A stretch of 64,000 nt of DNA from an uncultured Clostridia bacterium. Its GTDB lineage: Bacteria; Bacillota; Clostridia; Christensenellales; Borkfalkiaceae. The notes beneath the pieces are model-generated. The model was not told the origin of the DNA. It ran no database searches and saw only the letters and a program-made list of their open reading frames with translations. The stretch covers positions 18,538-82,537 of the forward strand of contig CALVPX010000004.1 of NCBI GenBank assembly GCA_944354265.1. The letters run 5' to 3'. The translations under genes and the position numbers were made by a program. This document shows, piece by piece, positions 26,023 through 34,445 of the stretch (position 1 is the stretch's first letter; each line of letters opens with the position of its first letter).

Positions 26023-26682
26023 ATGTCCTTTTTCTCAAATTTCCAATCGTCGCAGTGTCCGGGCACGATAACGGGCAATGCGTTAAACGGTCTGTGCGAA
26101 AAGGTCTGTATTCAGGCTCAGAAAATTTTTGACGCCTGCATAAAGCAGATTCAGATCGAAAACTACACTCTCGTCCTCACAGACCTTACTCCTGCAAATC
26201 CTACATACCCTTTGACTTTCGTCAGCGCCCGTTCCACAACTTCAATGGGCACCATAACTTCGCTCACCGTCGACCGCCTCGCCGATAAACCCGGCTGTGC
26301 GCGCGTTCAGGCCACGGTATCAATACCCGTGGAAGTCGCCTATACCGACGCCAACGGAGTGGAAGGGGTGGCGCAGTCTACGATATCCGTATCCGAAGAC
26401 GTGCTGCTGTCCGTTCCCGCGCCCTCTATAATGCCTTACAGGGTGACTGCCGAAGCATCGGCCGTATGTGCCGAAGGTACTTTCAATGCCGACAGCCAGA
26501 CGTTCACGGTAAATGCCTGCATAACCATAATTTTGAAAGTTTCCATCGACGTGCAGATACTTTTGCCTTCCTATGGCTATTGCGCCATTCCTCCCGCACA
26601 GGATTTTTCCAAGGAGGTGTGCGAAGGCTTTTTCGAACTTCCCCTTTATCCTCAGGCTAAATCTTGCAATAAGTGCAAGTAA
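26023..26682 (+). CDS. Cys-containing coat-like protein of unknown function
   Basis: 219 residues with a strong RBS (GGAGG) before the ATG. The early CEKVCIQAQKIFDACIKQ resembles the C-x-K-V/I-F-D-x-C segment seen in clostridial SPOCS/DUF3794-type spore proteins, and the middle is beta-rich with alternating hydrophobics. It ends with cysteines (SCNKCK). No transmembrane segment. Association with the spore or cell surface is inference from this resemblance and from the neighbouring LysM and SpoVB-like genes. Confidence 0.5.
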   Translation: MSFFSNFQSSQCPGTITGNALNGLCEKVCIQAQKIFDACIKQIQIENYTLVLTDLTPANPTYPLTFVSARSTTSMGTITSLTVDRLADKPGCARVQATVSIPVEVAYTDANGVEGVAQSTISVSEDVLLSVPAPSIMPYRVTAEASAVCAEGTFNADSQTFTVNACITIILKVSIDVQILLPSYGYCAIPPAQDFSKEVCEGFFELPLYPQAKSCNKCK

Positions 26683-26694
26683 GGGGCGTTCGGC

Positions 26695-26728
26695 GCGGCG
26701 CAACAGCATGTTGCGCCGCGAAATTTTA
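26695..26728 (+). terminator. Intrinsic terminator after the coat-like gene
   Basis: 10-bp stem GCGGCGCAAC/GTTGCGCCGC with a 5-base loop, then GAAATTTTATATTTT. Confidence 0.75.
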
Positions 26729-26823
26729 TATTTTAAAGATATTTATAGTACTATGCCACGCATAATCGCCAAAATATTCTACAGTTTTCGCGCATTTGCC
26801 GTAAATCTTTATTGCAAAATTAC

Positions 26824-26852
26824 TTTAAAAGATTCAATTATTATGTTACAAT
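26824..26852 (+). promoter_or_regulatory. Extended -10 promoter directly before the phosphoesterase ATG
   Basis: TTTAAA (26824-26829), 17-base spacer, TGTTACAAT with extended -10 (26844-26852). The ATG at 26859 is 6 bases further, near the expected +1. Confidence 0.6.
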
Positions 26853-26858
26853 AAATAC

Positions 26859-27554
26859 ATGAAAATATTTGCAATAAGCGATCTGCACCTTTCGGGCCTC
26901 GCGGACAAGCCCATGAACGTGTTCGGGGCGAATTGGGAGGGGCATTTCGACAAAATAAAGGCCGATTGGCTTAAAAAAGTTGAGGCGGAGGATATAGTTC
27001 TCATCTGCGGCGACATCAGTTGGGGAACCACATTAGAGGAAGGCCTGTACGACATAAACTCTTTAAAGGATCTGCCGGGCAAAAAGGTGTTCATACGCGG
27101 CAATCACGACTATTGGTGGAACGGCATAACAAAACTCCGCCGCGCCGCGCCCGACGATACATTCTATTTTCTCCAAAACGACTGCGTTAAGTTCGGCAAT
27201 GTCGTCATCTGCGGTTCCCGCGGTTGGACGTGCCCTGGCAGCCCCGATTACACCGAACACGACGAAAAATTATACCTGCGCGAGGCCGAGCGCTTCAAAC
27301 TGTGTTTCAAGGAAGTGAACAAGGTCAAAGAAGAGGGCGATACTCTGATTGCACTCATTCATTATCCGCCCATGGGCTTGAAGCTTCAGCCCACATTGTT
27401 CACTGAGCTGTTTGAAGAAAACGGAGTAAACAAAGTGGTGTTCGGACACCTGCACGGCGACGTGTTTTTTCCCTTTCGTTATGTTAAGGAGGGAATAGAG
27501 TACATTCTCACTTCGTGCGACAAAGTAAACTTCACCCTTCAAAGAATTTTATAA
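26859..27554 (+). CDS. Calcineurin-like metallophosphoesterase
   Basis: 231 residues with all family metal-ligand motifs: ISDLHLSG (D-x-H), ICGDISWGT (G-D), RGNHDYWW (G-N-H-D/E), IALIHYPP and FGHLHGDV (G-H-x-H). The overall form matches small cytosolic YkuE/SbcD-like phosphohydrolases; the substrate is unknown. No RBS precedes the ATG and a promoter -10 lies 6 bases upstream, so it may be translated from a leaderless mRNA. Stands alone between a terminator and the pyr operon. Confidence 0.85.
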   Translation: MKIFAISDLHLSGLADKPMNVFGANWEGHFDKIKADWLKKVEAEDIVLICGDISWGTTLEEGLYDINSLKDLPGKKVFIRGNHDYWWNGITKLRRAAPDDTFYFLQNDCVKFGNVVICGSRGWTCPGSPDYTEHDEKLYLREAERFKLCFKEVNKVKEEGDTLIALIHYPPMGLKLQPTLFTELFEENGVNKVVFGHLHGDVFFPFRYVKEGIEYILTSCDKVNFTLQRIL

Positions 27555-27572
27555 AAAATTTTGCCTTTTCTC

Positions 27573-27601
27573 TTTACATTTTTTGCGTTTGATGTTATAC
27601 T
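27573..27601 (+). promoter_or_regulatory. Promoter of the pyr operon
   Basis: TTTACA (27573-27578), 17-base spacer, TATACT (27596-27601). It gives a leader of about 210 bases that contains a terminator hairpin. Confidence 0.75.
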
Positions 27602-27684
27602 CTTAGGAAATAAAAATAATATCGGCGGAAAATAAATTGGCTTTATTCATAAGACAAAATTCATTTTACTATGCAAACCCCTAT

Positions 27685-27731
27685 GCGGAATTATTGCCTG
27701 TATTTGTAAGGTAATTATTTCCGCTTTTTTT
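27685..27731 (+). terminator. Attenuator-like terminator in the pyr leader
   Basis: Stem GCGGAA...TTCCGC (27685-27690 with 27719-27724) continues through AT-rich pairs to GCCT/AAGG around a short loop, followed by seven T. It lies between promoter and pyrB, so it should control read-through. A 12-codon ATG frame (27671-27709, MQTPMRNYCLYL) ends inside the hairpin. The PyrR-binding consensus was not recognised. Confidence 0.7.
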
Positions 27732-27820
27732 ATGTTCGGCCGTGTGCCTCAGTTCGGAGCAACATGTACTTCGCATAACCGCGTCAGGCTTGTAAAATAA
27801 AATTTTAAGGATTTATATAT

Positions 27821-28753
27821 ATGCTGAAATCAAAAGATCTGCTTGGCCTCAGGAACATAACCGCAGATGAGATTACCGAAATTTTAGACCTCGCCGCTTC
27901 CTTTAAAAGACAGGTAAAGGCGGGGGACAAAAAATTTTCTTACCTCTCGGGCAAAACGCTCGTCACTCTGTTTTATGAAAACAGCACGCGCACGCGCACT
28001 TCGTTCGAACTTGCCGGCAAGTACCTCGGCGCTCACGAGGTAAACATTTCCGCTTCGTCAAGCTCCGTGCAGAAGGGAGAAACGCTCATCGACACGGGCA
28101 AGACGCTCGACGCATTGCAGACCGATTACATTGCCATCCGTCACCCCATGGCGGGCGCGCCCCATCTGCTTGCAAAAACCGTCCAAGCTTCCGTTCTCAA
28201 CGGCGGTGACGGCATGAACGAGCATCCCACGCAGGCCCTCCTCGATATGCTCACCATGCGTGAAAACTTCGGCAAACTCAAGGGGCTCAAGGTCGCCATT
28301 CTCGGCGACATAAAGCACAGCCGCGTGGCAAAATCAAACCTCTTCGGCCTGTCCGAGGTGGGTGCTGAGGTGTGGGTTTACGCCCCCAAAACGCTCATTC
28401 CCGTCGGGTTCGATGCCCTCGGCGCGCATATAGCCCGCTCCCGTGAGGAGGCAATCGAAGGCGCAAACGTCGTCATGGGCTTAAGAATTCAGCTCGAGCG
28501 TCAGTCGGGCGGCCTGTTCCCCTCGCTGTCCGAATACTCGCAGTTCTACGGCGTAAAGGATGACATGCTCAAGCTCGCTTCACCCAATGCCATAGTCATG
28601 CACCCCGGCCCCGTAAACCGCGGAATAGAGCTTACGCCTACCTTAATCGACGGCGGGCAGAGCAGGATTGAAGATCAGGTAACTTCCGGCCTCAGCGTGC
28701 GCATGGCGGTATTAAAACTTCTTTCAGAGTACAGGGAGAAAAACGGTCTATGA
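27821..28753 (+). CDS. pyrB: Aspartate carbamoyltransferase catalytic subunit
   Basis: 310 residues. Carbamoyl-phosphate site FYENSTRTRTSFELAGKYLG, SSSSVQKGETLIDT loop, IRHPMAGAPHLLA, NGGDGMNEHPTQALLDM and MHPGPVNRGIEL are all intact. It makes carbamoyl-aspartate in the first committed pyrimidine step. It is first in the operon, with RBS AAGGA. No pyrI regulatory gene follows, as in most Firmicutes. The ATG of pyrC overlaps its stop. Confidence 0.97.
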   Translation: MLKSKDLLGLRNITADEITEILDLAASFKRQVKAGDKKFSYLSGKTLVTLFYENSTRTRTSFELAGKYLGAHEVNISASSSSVQKGETLIDTGKTLDALQTDYIAIRHPMAGAPHLLAKTVQASVLNGGDGMNEHPTQALLDMLTMRENFGKLKGLKVAILGDIKHSRVAKSNLFGLSEVGAEVWVYAPKTLIPVGFDALGAHIARSREEAIEGANVVMGLRIQLERQSGGLFPSLSEYSQFYGVKDDMLKLASPNAIVMHPGPVNRGIELTPTLIDGGQSRIEDQVTSGLSVRMAVLKLLSEYREKNGL

Positions 28754-30024
28754 AAACTCTCATTAAAAACGGCAGCGTCGTCCTTAAGGACTGCGTAAAG
28801 ACAAGCGATATCCTCATCGAGGATGGCAAAATCGCCGCGTTGGGCGACAACCTTACGGGCGCCGACCAAGTAATTGATGCTACGGGCAAAACGGTCATCC
28901 CCGGCATAATCGATATGCACGTCCATCTCCGTGAACCCGGCTTTGAGGGCAAGGAGGACATTGCCTCCGGCTCTCTCGCGGCGGTTGCGGGCGGGGTTAC
29001 GCAGGTCTGCTGCATGCCCAACACCAATCCCGTATGCGACAACGCTGTCGTCGTCAACTATATAATCAACAGGGCAAGGGAGGTAAACCTCTGCAAAGTC
29101 CGCCCCATAGGCGCAATCACCCGCGGCGAACAGGGCGAAAGCCTCGCCGATATAGGCAAAATGGCCAAGGCGGGCGTCGTCGCTCTCTCGGACGACGGCA
29201 AGTCGGTAATGAATTCCAACATTATGCGCCTTGGCATGGAGTACGCCTCCGACTTCAATTTAAAGTGCCTGTGCCACTGCGAAGATGCAACCCTCGTCGA
29301 CGGCGGCGTCGTCAACGAAGGTTACAACTCCACGGTCTGCGGCTTAAAGGGACAGTTAAGGGCGGTGGAGGACATAATGATCTCCCGCGATATCTGCCTT
29401 GCGCAGAGTTTGAATCTTCCCCTCCACATCTGCCACGTCTCAACCTATTCCGGCGTAGAAATCATCCGCGCCGCCAAGAAGAACGGCGTGCAGGTTACGG
29501 CGGAGACCTGTCCCCATTACTTCATCTTGACCGACGACATAATAACCGACTTCGATACCTTCACCAAGGTCAGTCCCCCCGTCAGGGAGGAGCGCGACAG
29601 GCAGGCCATAATCGAAGGTCTCAAGGACGGCACTCTCGACTGCATAGTCACCGACCATGCCCCCCATTCCAAGAAGGATAAGGAGGTGGAGTACAACCTC
29701 GCCGCCTTCGGCATGAGCGGAATCGAAACGAGCTTTGCGCTCAGCTACACCTATCTTGTAAAGAGCGGCATAATGACCCTTCCCGAACTCATGCGCAAGA
29801 TGAGCAACAATCCCGCACACGTCCTCAACCTTGAGGGCGGTGAGATAAGGGAGGGCGAAGTTGCCGACCTTGCAATCGTCGACCTCAACTCAAGTTACAC
29901 AATCGACGGACAAAAGTTCTACTCAAAGGGCAAAAACACGCCCTTCAACGGCTACAAAGTCTACGGTAAAGTGTGTTACACCATCGTCGACGGCGCGGTC
30001 AAATTTGATTCAAGCAAAATGTAA
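28750..30024 (+). CDS. pyrC: Dihydroorotase
   Basis: 424 residues, class I dihydroorotase. Metal ligands DMHVHLREPGFEGKEDI near the N terminus, LCHCEDATLV, LHICHVST and the catalytic ITDHAPHSKKDK are present. It cyclises carbamoyl-aspartate to dihydroorotate with zinc. It overlaps pyrB by ATGA, indicating coupled translation. Confidence 0.96.
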   Translation: MKTLIKNGSVVLKDCVKTSDILIEDGKIAALGDNLTGADQVIDATGKTVIPGIIDMHVHLREPGFEGKEDIASGSLAAVAGGVTQVCCMPNTNPVCDNAVVVNYIINRAREVNLCKVRPIGAITRGEQGESLADIGKMAKAGVVALSDDGKSVMNSNIMRLGMEYASDFNLKCLCHCEDATLVDGGVVNEGYNSTVCGLKGQLRAVEDIMISRDICLAQSLNLPLHICHVSTYSGVEIIRAAKKNGVQVTAETCPHYFILTDDIITDFDTFTKVSPPVREERDRQAIIEGLKDGTLDCIVTDHAPHSKKDKEVEYNLAAFGMSGIETSFALSYTYLVKSGIMTLPELMRKMSNNPAHVLNLEGGEIREGEVADLAIVDLNSSYTIDGQKFYSKGKNTPFNGYKVYGKVCYTIVDGAVKFDSSKM

Positions 30025-30078
30025 CGTACATTGTGCGTTAAAAATATATATTAATATATAAATTTATAAGGTAGAGAG

Positions 30079-30993
30079 ATGATTGATAAACTTATTGACA
30101 GAATTATTGAACTTCAGAATCCCACTTGCGTCGGACTTGACACAGACTTTTCCTATCTCCCCGAAGAGCTCCGCGAAGGCATAGCTACCTTCGAGGGCGT
30201 TGCCGAGGGCCTCATCGAGTTCAACATGAACATTATCGACAAGGTGTGCGACATAGTGCCCGCCGTCAAAGTTCAGGTCGCCTACTACGAACAGTACGGC
30301 TACGAGGGACTGCGCGCCTTCGACTACACGGTCAACTACGCAAACGGCCGCGGAATGTATGTCATTGCCGACTGCAAGCGCAACGACATCGGTTCAACCG
30401 CGTCCTGCTATTCCAAGGCATACCTCGGCGTGACCGATATCAACGGCAAAAAAATCAAGGCCTTCCCCGCCGACATGCTCACCGTCAACGGCTACCTCGG
30501 CACGGACGGCATAGCGCCCTTTATTGAGGACTGCAAAAAGTACGACAAGGGCATTTTCGCCCTCGTCAAAACTTCAAATCCCTCTTCGGGCGAACTGCAG
30601 AATTTAAAGCTTGAAAACGGCAAGTTCATCTATGAGCAGATGGGCGAACTCGTGCAGGAGTGGGGCAAGGACACAATCGGCAAGTACGGCTATTCGGACG
30701 TGGGCGCCGTCGTCGGCGCAACCCATCCCGAGGAGGCGGCAAACCTGCGCTCTCAGCTCAAAAACACGTTCTTTCTCATTCCCGGCTATGGCGCACAGGG
30801 CGGCAATGCGCAGATGCTCAAGTGCTGCTTCGACGAACGCGGCCTCGGCGGCATTGTCAACAATTCGCGCGGCATAATCTGCGCCTATAAAAAGCCTCAG
30901 TACAGCGGCATGTCGTATGCCGAAGCTGCCCGCGCCGCCTGCATCGATATGCAGCAGGATCTCGCCTCCGCAATAGGTAAAATGGGAAGATGA
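30079..30993 (+). CDS. pyrF: Orotidine 5'-phosphate decarboxylase, type 2
   Basis: 304 residues, longer than the 230-residue type 1 enzyme. The catalytic motif is IADCKRNDIGST, with CVGLDTD at the N terminus and FFLIPGYGAQGG plus IVNNSRGI at the phosphate end. It forms UMP from OMP. RBS GTAGAGAG. It overlaps pyrK by ATGA. Confidence 0.96.
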   Translation: MIDKLIDRIIELQNPTCVGLDTDFSYLPEELREGIATFEGVAEGLIEFNMNIIDKVCDIVPAVKVQVAYYEQYGYEGLRAFDYTVNYANGRGMYVIADCKRNDIGSTASCYSKAYLGVTDINGKKIKAFPADMLTVNGYLGTDGIAPFIEDCKKYDKGIFALVKTSNPSSGELQNLKLENGKFIYEQMGELVQEWGKDTIGKYGYSDVGAVVGATHPEEAANLRSQLKNTFFLIPGYGAQGGNAQMLKCCFDERGLGGIVNNSRGIICAYKKPQYSGMSYAEAARAACIDMQQDLASAIGKMGR

Positions 30994-31751
30994 AGGAATT
31001 ATTTTGTACCGTAAAGAGCAATAGCGCAATTGCCCGCGGCATTTTTGCCATGACCATAACCCTCCCCGAGGAAGTGCAGGTCAGGGGCGGGCAGTTCTTA
31101 AATATCTCCACGGGCAATCCCGCTCATCTCTTGAAGAGGCCCTTCGGCATAATGCGCAAGGACGGTTGTGACATAACTTTCTGCTATCAGCTCAAGGGCG
31201 AGGGTACAATGTGCCTTTCAAAGGCAAAGGCGGGCGATGAGCTCGCCGTCACGCTCCCCCTCGGCAACGGCTTTGCCATTCCCGACGGCGCAAAAAAAAT
31301 TGCCGTGGTCGGCGGCGGAGTGGGCATTTTTCCTCTTTTGTCCGTCATTGAAAGCGTAAAGGGCAGGGAATTCTATTCCTACATAGGTTTCCGCGGCGCC
31401 GAGTACGCCTGCCTCATCGACGACTTCAAAGCCGCAAGCAAGCAGCTCACAGTCGTCACGGACGACGGCTCCATAGGCGCAAAGACCAACGCCGTTTCAG
31501 CCTTTCTGTCCGAATATGAAGAGGTGCAGCCTCATTTAATAATCTCCTGCGGCCCTCCCGTAATGCTTCGCGCCCTCAAATCGCAGCTCAAGGAGAGGGG
31601 TATCTCAACGCCCTGCCTCGTATCCTTGGAGGAGCGCATGGGCTGCGGCATAGGCGCCTGCCTCGTCTGCGTCTGCAAAAAGAGCGATGGCTCCAACGCC
31701 CGCGTCTGCAAGGACGGCCCCGTCTTTGACATAAACGAGGTTGAATTATAA
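30990..31751 (+). CDS. pyrK: Dihydroorotate dehydrogenase electron-transfer subunit
   Basis: 253 residues with the ferredoxin-reductase layout: FAD-binding RPFGIMRKDG, an NAD-binding VGGGVGIFPL, and the C-terminal [2Fe-2S] ligands CGIGACLVCVC...VCKDGPVFD. It couples PyrD type 1B to NAD+. pyrD is not adjacent but lies after two membrane-protein genes. Confidence 0.94.
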   Translation: MKELFCTVKSNSAIARGIFAMTITLPEEVQVRGGQFLNISTGNPAHLLKRPFGIMRKDGCDITFCYQLKGEGTMCLSKAKAGDELAVTLPLGNGFAIPDGAKKIAVVGGGVGIFPLLSVIESVKGREFYSYIGFRGAEYACLIDDFKAASKQLTVVTDDGSIGAKTNAVSAFLSEYEEVQPHLIISCGPPVMLRALKSQLKERGISTPCLVSLEERMGCGIGACLVCVCKKSDGSNARVCKDGPVFDINEVEL

Positions 31752-31792
31752 AGTTTTAAAACTTGTCAATCCCATTGATTCTTGAGCAGAAT

Positions 31793-32266
31793 ATGGAAGA
31801 ATACGAAGTAATAGCCGTAAAGGCCAAATCTTACCTTGTGCAGGGCATAATTTTGGTGGCATTGTTGCCTTTTTTATGTTGGTTTTTATTTTTTGAATAC
31901 GGCGAAGCGCTTACAGATAGCGGCTTCTTACCGCTGATAATCAAAATTCTGTGCTTTGCGCTCATAGTTATCCTTGTCGTAGTGCCCATCTACACAATTA
32001 TAAATTATGTGCGCACGCCTTACAACGTAATAACAAGGCAGGGCGACGAACTTACTTTTATGAATAAGCGCTTTAAAATTGCCGATATTGCCGACATAAA
32101 CTATCACCGCGCTCACGCAAGGGGCATCTATTACAGGACAGGCCGCCTTAAAATAATACTGAAGGACGGTACAATAATAAAGTGCAACTGCGTCAAAGAG
32201 GTAGAGCAAGTCCACAGCCGGCTGTTTGCCCTTATCCGCGAAGGCGACAAAAGAGAGGAAGTTTGA
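31793..32266 (+). CDS. Small membrane protein with a PH-like cytosolic domain (paralogue A)
   Basis: About 157 residues from ATG 31793; a TTG at 31763 is an alternative start, and neither has a strong RBS. Two hydrophobic helices (residues about 15-35 and 50-75) precede a C-terminal domain beginning RTPYNVITRQGDELTFMN and containing IILKDGTIIKCNCVKEVEQV. It is homologous to the next gene. It is inserted within the pyr operon between pyrK and pyrD. Function unknown; PH-like is inferred from size and strand pattern. Confidence 0.65.
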   Translation: MEEYEVIAVKAKSYLVQGIILVALLPFLCWFLFFEYGEALTDSGFLPLIIKILCFALIVILVVVPIYTIINYVRTPYNVITRQGDELTFMNKRFKIADIADINYHRAHARGIYYRTGRLKIILKDGTIIKCNCVKEVEQVHSRLFALIREGDKREEV

Positions 32267-32271
32267 TTAAA

Positions 32272-32751
32272 ATGGTAACAGAACACATTGCAGATAAAAG
32301 CAAAACGCCGTTGTATGCTTCACTCGTATTCATAGTATTATGCGTGGCATTGCTTGCCTTTTCTGTATACGAAATGTTAAATGACAGCGACATTTTTGCA
32401 CTGTATCTCTTTATTGCAGTTGTCTGTATTTTAGGATTGATAATTTTTACAATTGTCTTAATAAAGTGGCTGCGCGTTCCCGCACACATAATAACAAAAG
32501 TTGGCGACAGACTTTATTTTGACGCGGCTGATTTCACCGCCGATGAAATAGAATACGTCAATTATCGCTGTGCAAATCTTCTGCACCGCCACAGCGAAAT
32601 GGTTATTTTTAATTATGGTACGCTTACGGTTGCCCTTATCGATGGCAGAAAGATAAGCTGCAATTACGTTGAAGATGTCGAGCAGGTCAACAGTATACTC
32701 TTCACGCTTGCAAAAATAGCAGAACGCAACGCGGCTAGTTCTTCACAATGA
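32272..32751 (+). CDS. Small membrane protein with a PH-like cytosolic domain (paralogue B)
   Basis: 159 residues; start ATG 32272, preceded by GAGAGGA. Same plan as the preceding gene: two helices then RVPAHIITKVGDRLYFD and VALIDGRKISCNYVEDVEQVNSILF. The two share the P-x-x-I-T-x-x-G-D and D-G-x-x-I/x-C-N-x-V-x-x-V-E-Q-V motifs, so they arose by tandem duplication. The role is unknown. Confidence 0.65.
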   Translation: MVTEHIADKSKTPLYASLVFIVLCVALLAFSVYEMLNDSDIFALYLFIAVVCILGLIIFTIVLIKWLRVPAHIITKVGDRLYFDAADFTADEIEYVNYRCANLLHRHSEMVIFNYGTLTVALIDGRKISCNYVEDVEQVNSILFTLAKIAERNAASSSQ

Positions 32752-32795
32752 CAGCATTATCTGATATTTCATATCTTAGCAGGAATAAATGACTT

Positions 32796-33707
32796 ATGGC
32801 AAATTTAAAGGTAAATATCTGCGGGGTGGAGTTTAAAAATCCCGTAATCGCCGCAAGCGGCACCTTTGGTTTCGGCAGGGAATTCAACGAAATTTACGAC
32901 ATTTCCTGCATAGGCGGCGTATCCACAAAGGGCACCACGTTAGAGCCCCGCCTTGGCAACCCCGTGCCGAGAATTGCTGAGGGGCAGTCGGTAATTCTCA
33001 ACGCCGTCGGCCTGCAAAATCCCGGCGTAGAGCATTTCATTAATGATGACCTTCAGTTTTTAAAGGACAAGGGGGTCGTCGTCATTGCCAATGTGGCGGG
33101 CAACACCCTCGAGGACTATCAGCTCATCTGCCGCAGGCTCAACGGCCTCGTCGACATGGTGGAGCTGAATATCTCATGCCCCAACGTTCACGCGGGCGGC
33201 ATGGCGCTCGGCATCAAGCCGGGCAACATAAGGGAGGTAGCTCAGCTCACTAAAGCCGAACTTACAAAAACGCCTCTTATCGTCAAGCTGTCGCCCAATG
33301 TGGAGTCTATACCCGCAAATGCCAAGGCGGCGGAAGAGGGTGGCGCGGACTGCATCTCCCTCGTAAACACTTTCACCGGCATGGTCATAGACCTTGAGCG
33401 CCGCAGGCCGGTAATCGCCAACAACACGGGCGGCGTATCGGGTGCAGGCATAAAGCCCATTGCCCTGCGCATGGTGTACGAGGCGGCTCACGCCGTAAAA
33501 ATCCCAGTAATCGGCATGGGAGGAATAGCTTCGGGGCGCGACGCGCTCGAATTCATGTGTGCAGGCGCCAAGGCCGTTCAGGTTGGAACAGCCAACTTTA
33601 CCGATTCAACTGCTATGCCACGCATAGTACTCGAGATGAACGAGTGGTTAGACAGCCACAACATACCCGATATAAACGATATAGTAGATACTTTGCAGCT
33701 CAATTAA
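32796..33707 (+). CDS. pyrD: Dihydroorotate dehydrogenase, type 1B catalytic subunit
   Basis: 303 residues. FMN barrel motifs: ASGTFGFGREF, NAVGLQNPG, LNISCPNVHAGG (catalytic Cys in NISCPN marks the class 1 enzyme), LVNTFTGM, and GMGGIASGRDALEFM. It oxidises dihydroorotate to orotate and works with PyrK on NAD+. Confidence 0.95.
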   Translation: MANLKVNICGVEFKNPVIAASGTFGFGREFNEIYDISCIGGVSTKGTTLEPRLGNPVPRIAEGQSVILNAVGLQNPGVEHFINDDLQFLKDKGVVVIANVAGNTLEDYQLICRRLNGLVDMVELNISCPNVHAGGMALGIKPGNIREVAQLTKAELTKTPLIVKLSPNVESIPANAKAAEEGGADCISLVNTFTGMVIDLERRRPVIANNTGGVSGAGIKPIALRMVYEAAHAVKIPVIGMGGIASGRDALEFMCAGAKAVQVGTANFTDSTAMPRIVLEMNEWLDSHNIPDINDIVDTLQLN

Positions 33708-33720
33708 AGGAGGTATACAA

Positions 33721-34383
33721 ATGTCACTCACTTACAAGCAACAATTCATAAAATTCATGGTCGAAAGCGGCGTTTTAAAGTTTGGTCAGTTCACGCTTAA
33801 GAGCGGCCGCCTCGCGCCCTACTTCATCAATACGGGCAACTACAAGACGGGCGAACAGCTTTCAAAGCTCGGCGAGTACTATGCCGCATGCATTGCGGAA
33901 AATAAGGTGGAGGCCGATACTTTGGTCGGTCCCGCCTACAAGGGAATTCCCCTCGCGGTGACCGCGGCAGTTTCGCTTTGGAACAACCACGGTATAAACG
34001 TAAATTACTGCTTCGACCGCAAGGAAGTAAAGGACCACGGCGAGGGCGGCCTATTCGTCGGTCAGCAGCCCGCTGACGGCGAAAAAGTGCTCATTATCGA
34101 GGACGTAATGACTTCCGGCAAGGCCCTGCGCGAAATTTTGCCCAAGCTTGAACAGCAGGCAAAGGTAAACGTCGTCGGCATGGTAATCTCCGTCGACCGC
34201 ATGGAAAAGGGGTTGACGTCCGACCTGTCCGCCGTTCAGGAAGTTTACCGCGACTTCGGCATAAAGGTCTATTCTATTGTCACCATGCAGGACATTATCG
34301 ACGCCATCGAGGACGGCATAATCGAAGGCAAAGAATACCTCGGCAAAATGAAAGAATACCGCGCCCAATACGGCGTAAATTGA
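33721..34383 (+). CDS. pyrE: Orotate phosphoribosyltransferase
   Basis: 220 residues. N-terminal LKFGQFTLKSGRLAPYFIN, PAYKGIPL, FDRKEVKDHGEGG, and the PRPP loop VLIIEDVMTSGKALRE are all present. It converts orotate to OMP. RBS AAAGGAGG precedes the ATG, and a strong terminator follows. It is the last gene of the pyr operon. Confidence 0.96.
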   Translation: MSLTYKQQFIKFMVESGVLKFGQFTLKSGRLAPYFINTGNYKTGEQLSKLGEYYAACIAENKVEADTLVGPAYKGIPLAVTAAVSLWNNHGINVNYCFDRKEVKDHGEGGLFVGQQPADGEKVLIIEDVMTSGKALREILPKLEQQAKVNVVGMVISVDRMEKGLTSDLSAVQEVYRDFGIKVYSIVTMQDIIDAIEDGIIEGKEYLGKMKEYRAQYGVN

Positions 34384-34396
34384 GTTTAATTTATAA

Positions 34397-34440
34397 ATAA
34401 GGCCGCGGGCGGATTAAAATCCGCCCGCGGCCTTATATTT
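34397..34440. terminator. Bidirectional terminator between pyrE and the deacetylase gene
   Basis: Perfect stem of about 19 bp centred on AAGGCCGCGGGCGGATT with a two-base loop and A/T tracts on both sides. Confidence 0.9.
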
Positions 34441-34445
34441 TGCGC

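Noticed and set aside
27608-27820. PyrR-binding leader of Bacillus type
   Set aside because: The conserved PyrR-binding loop sequence could not be found, so only a general attenuator is reported.
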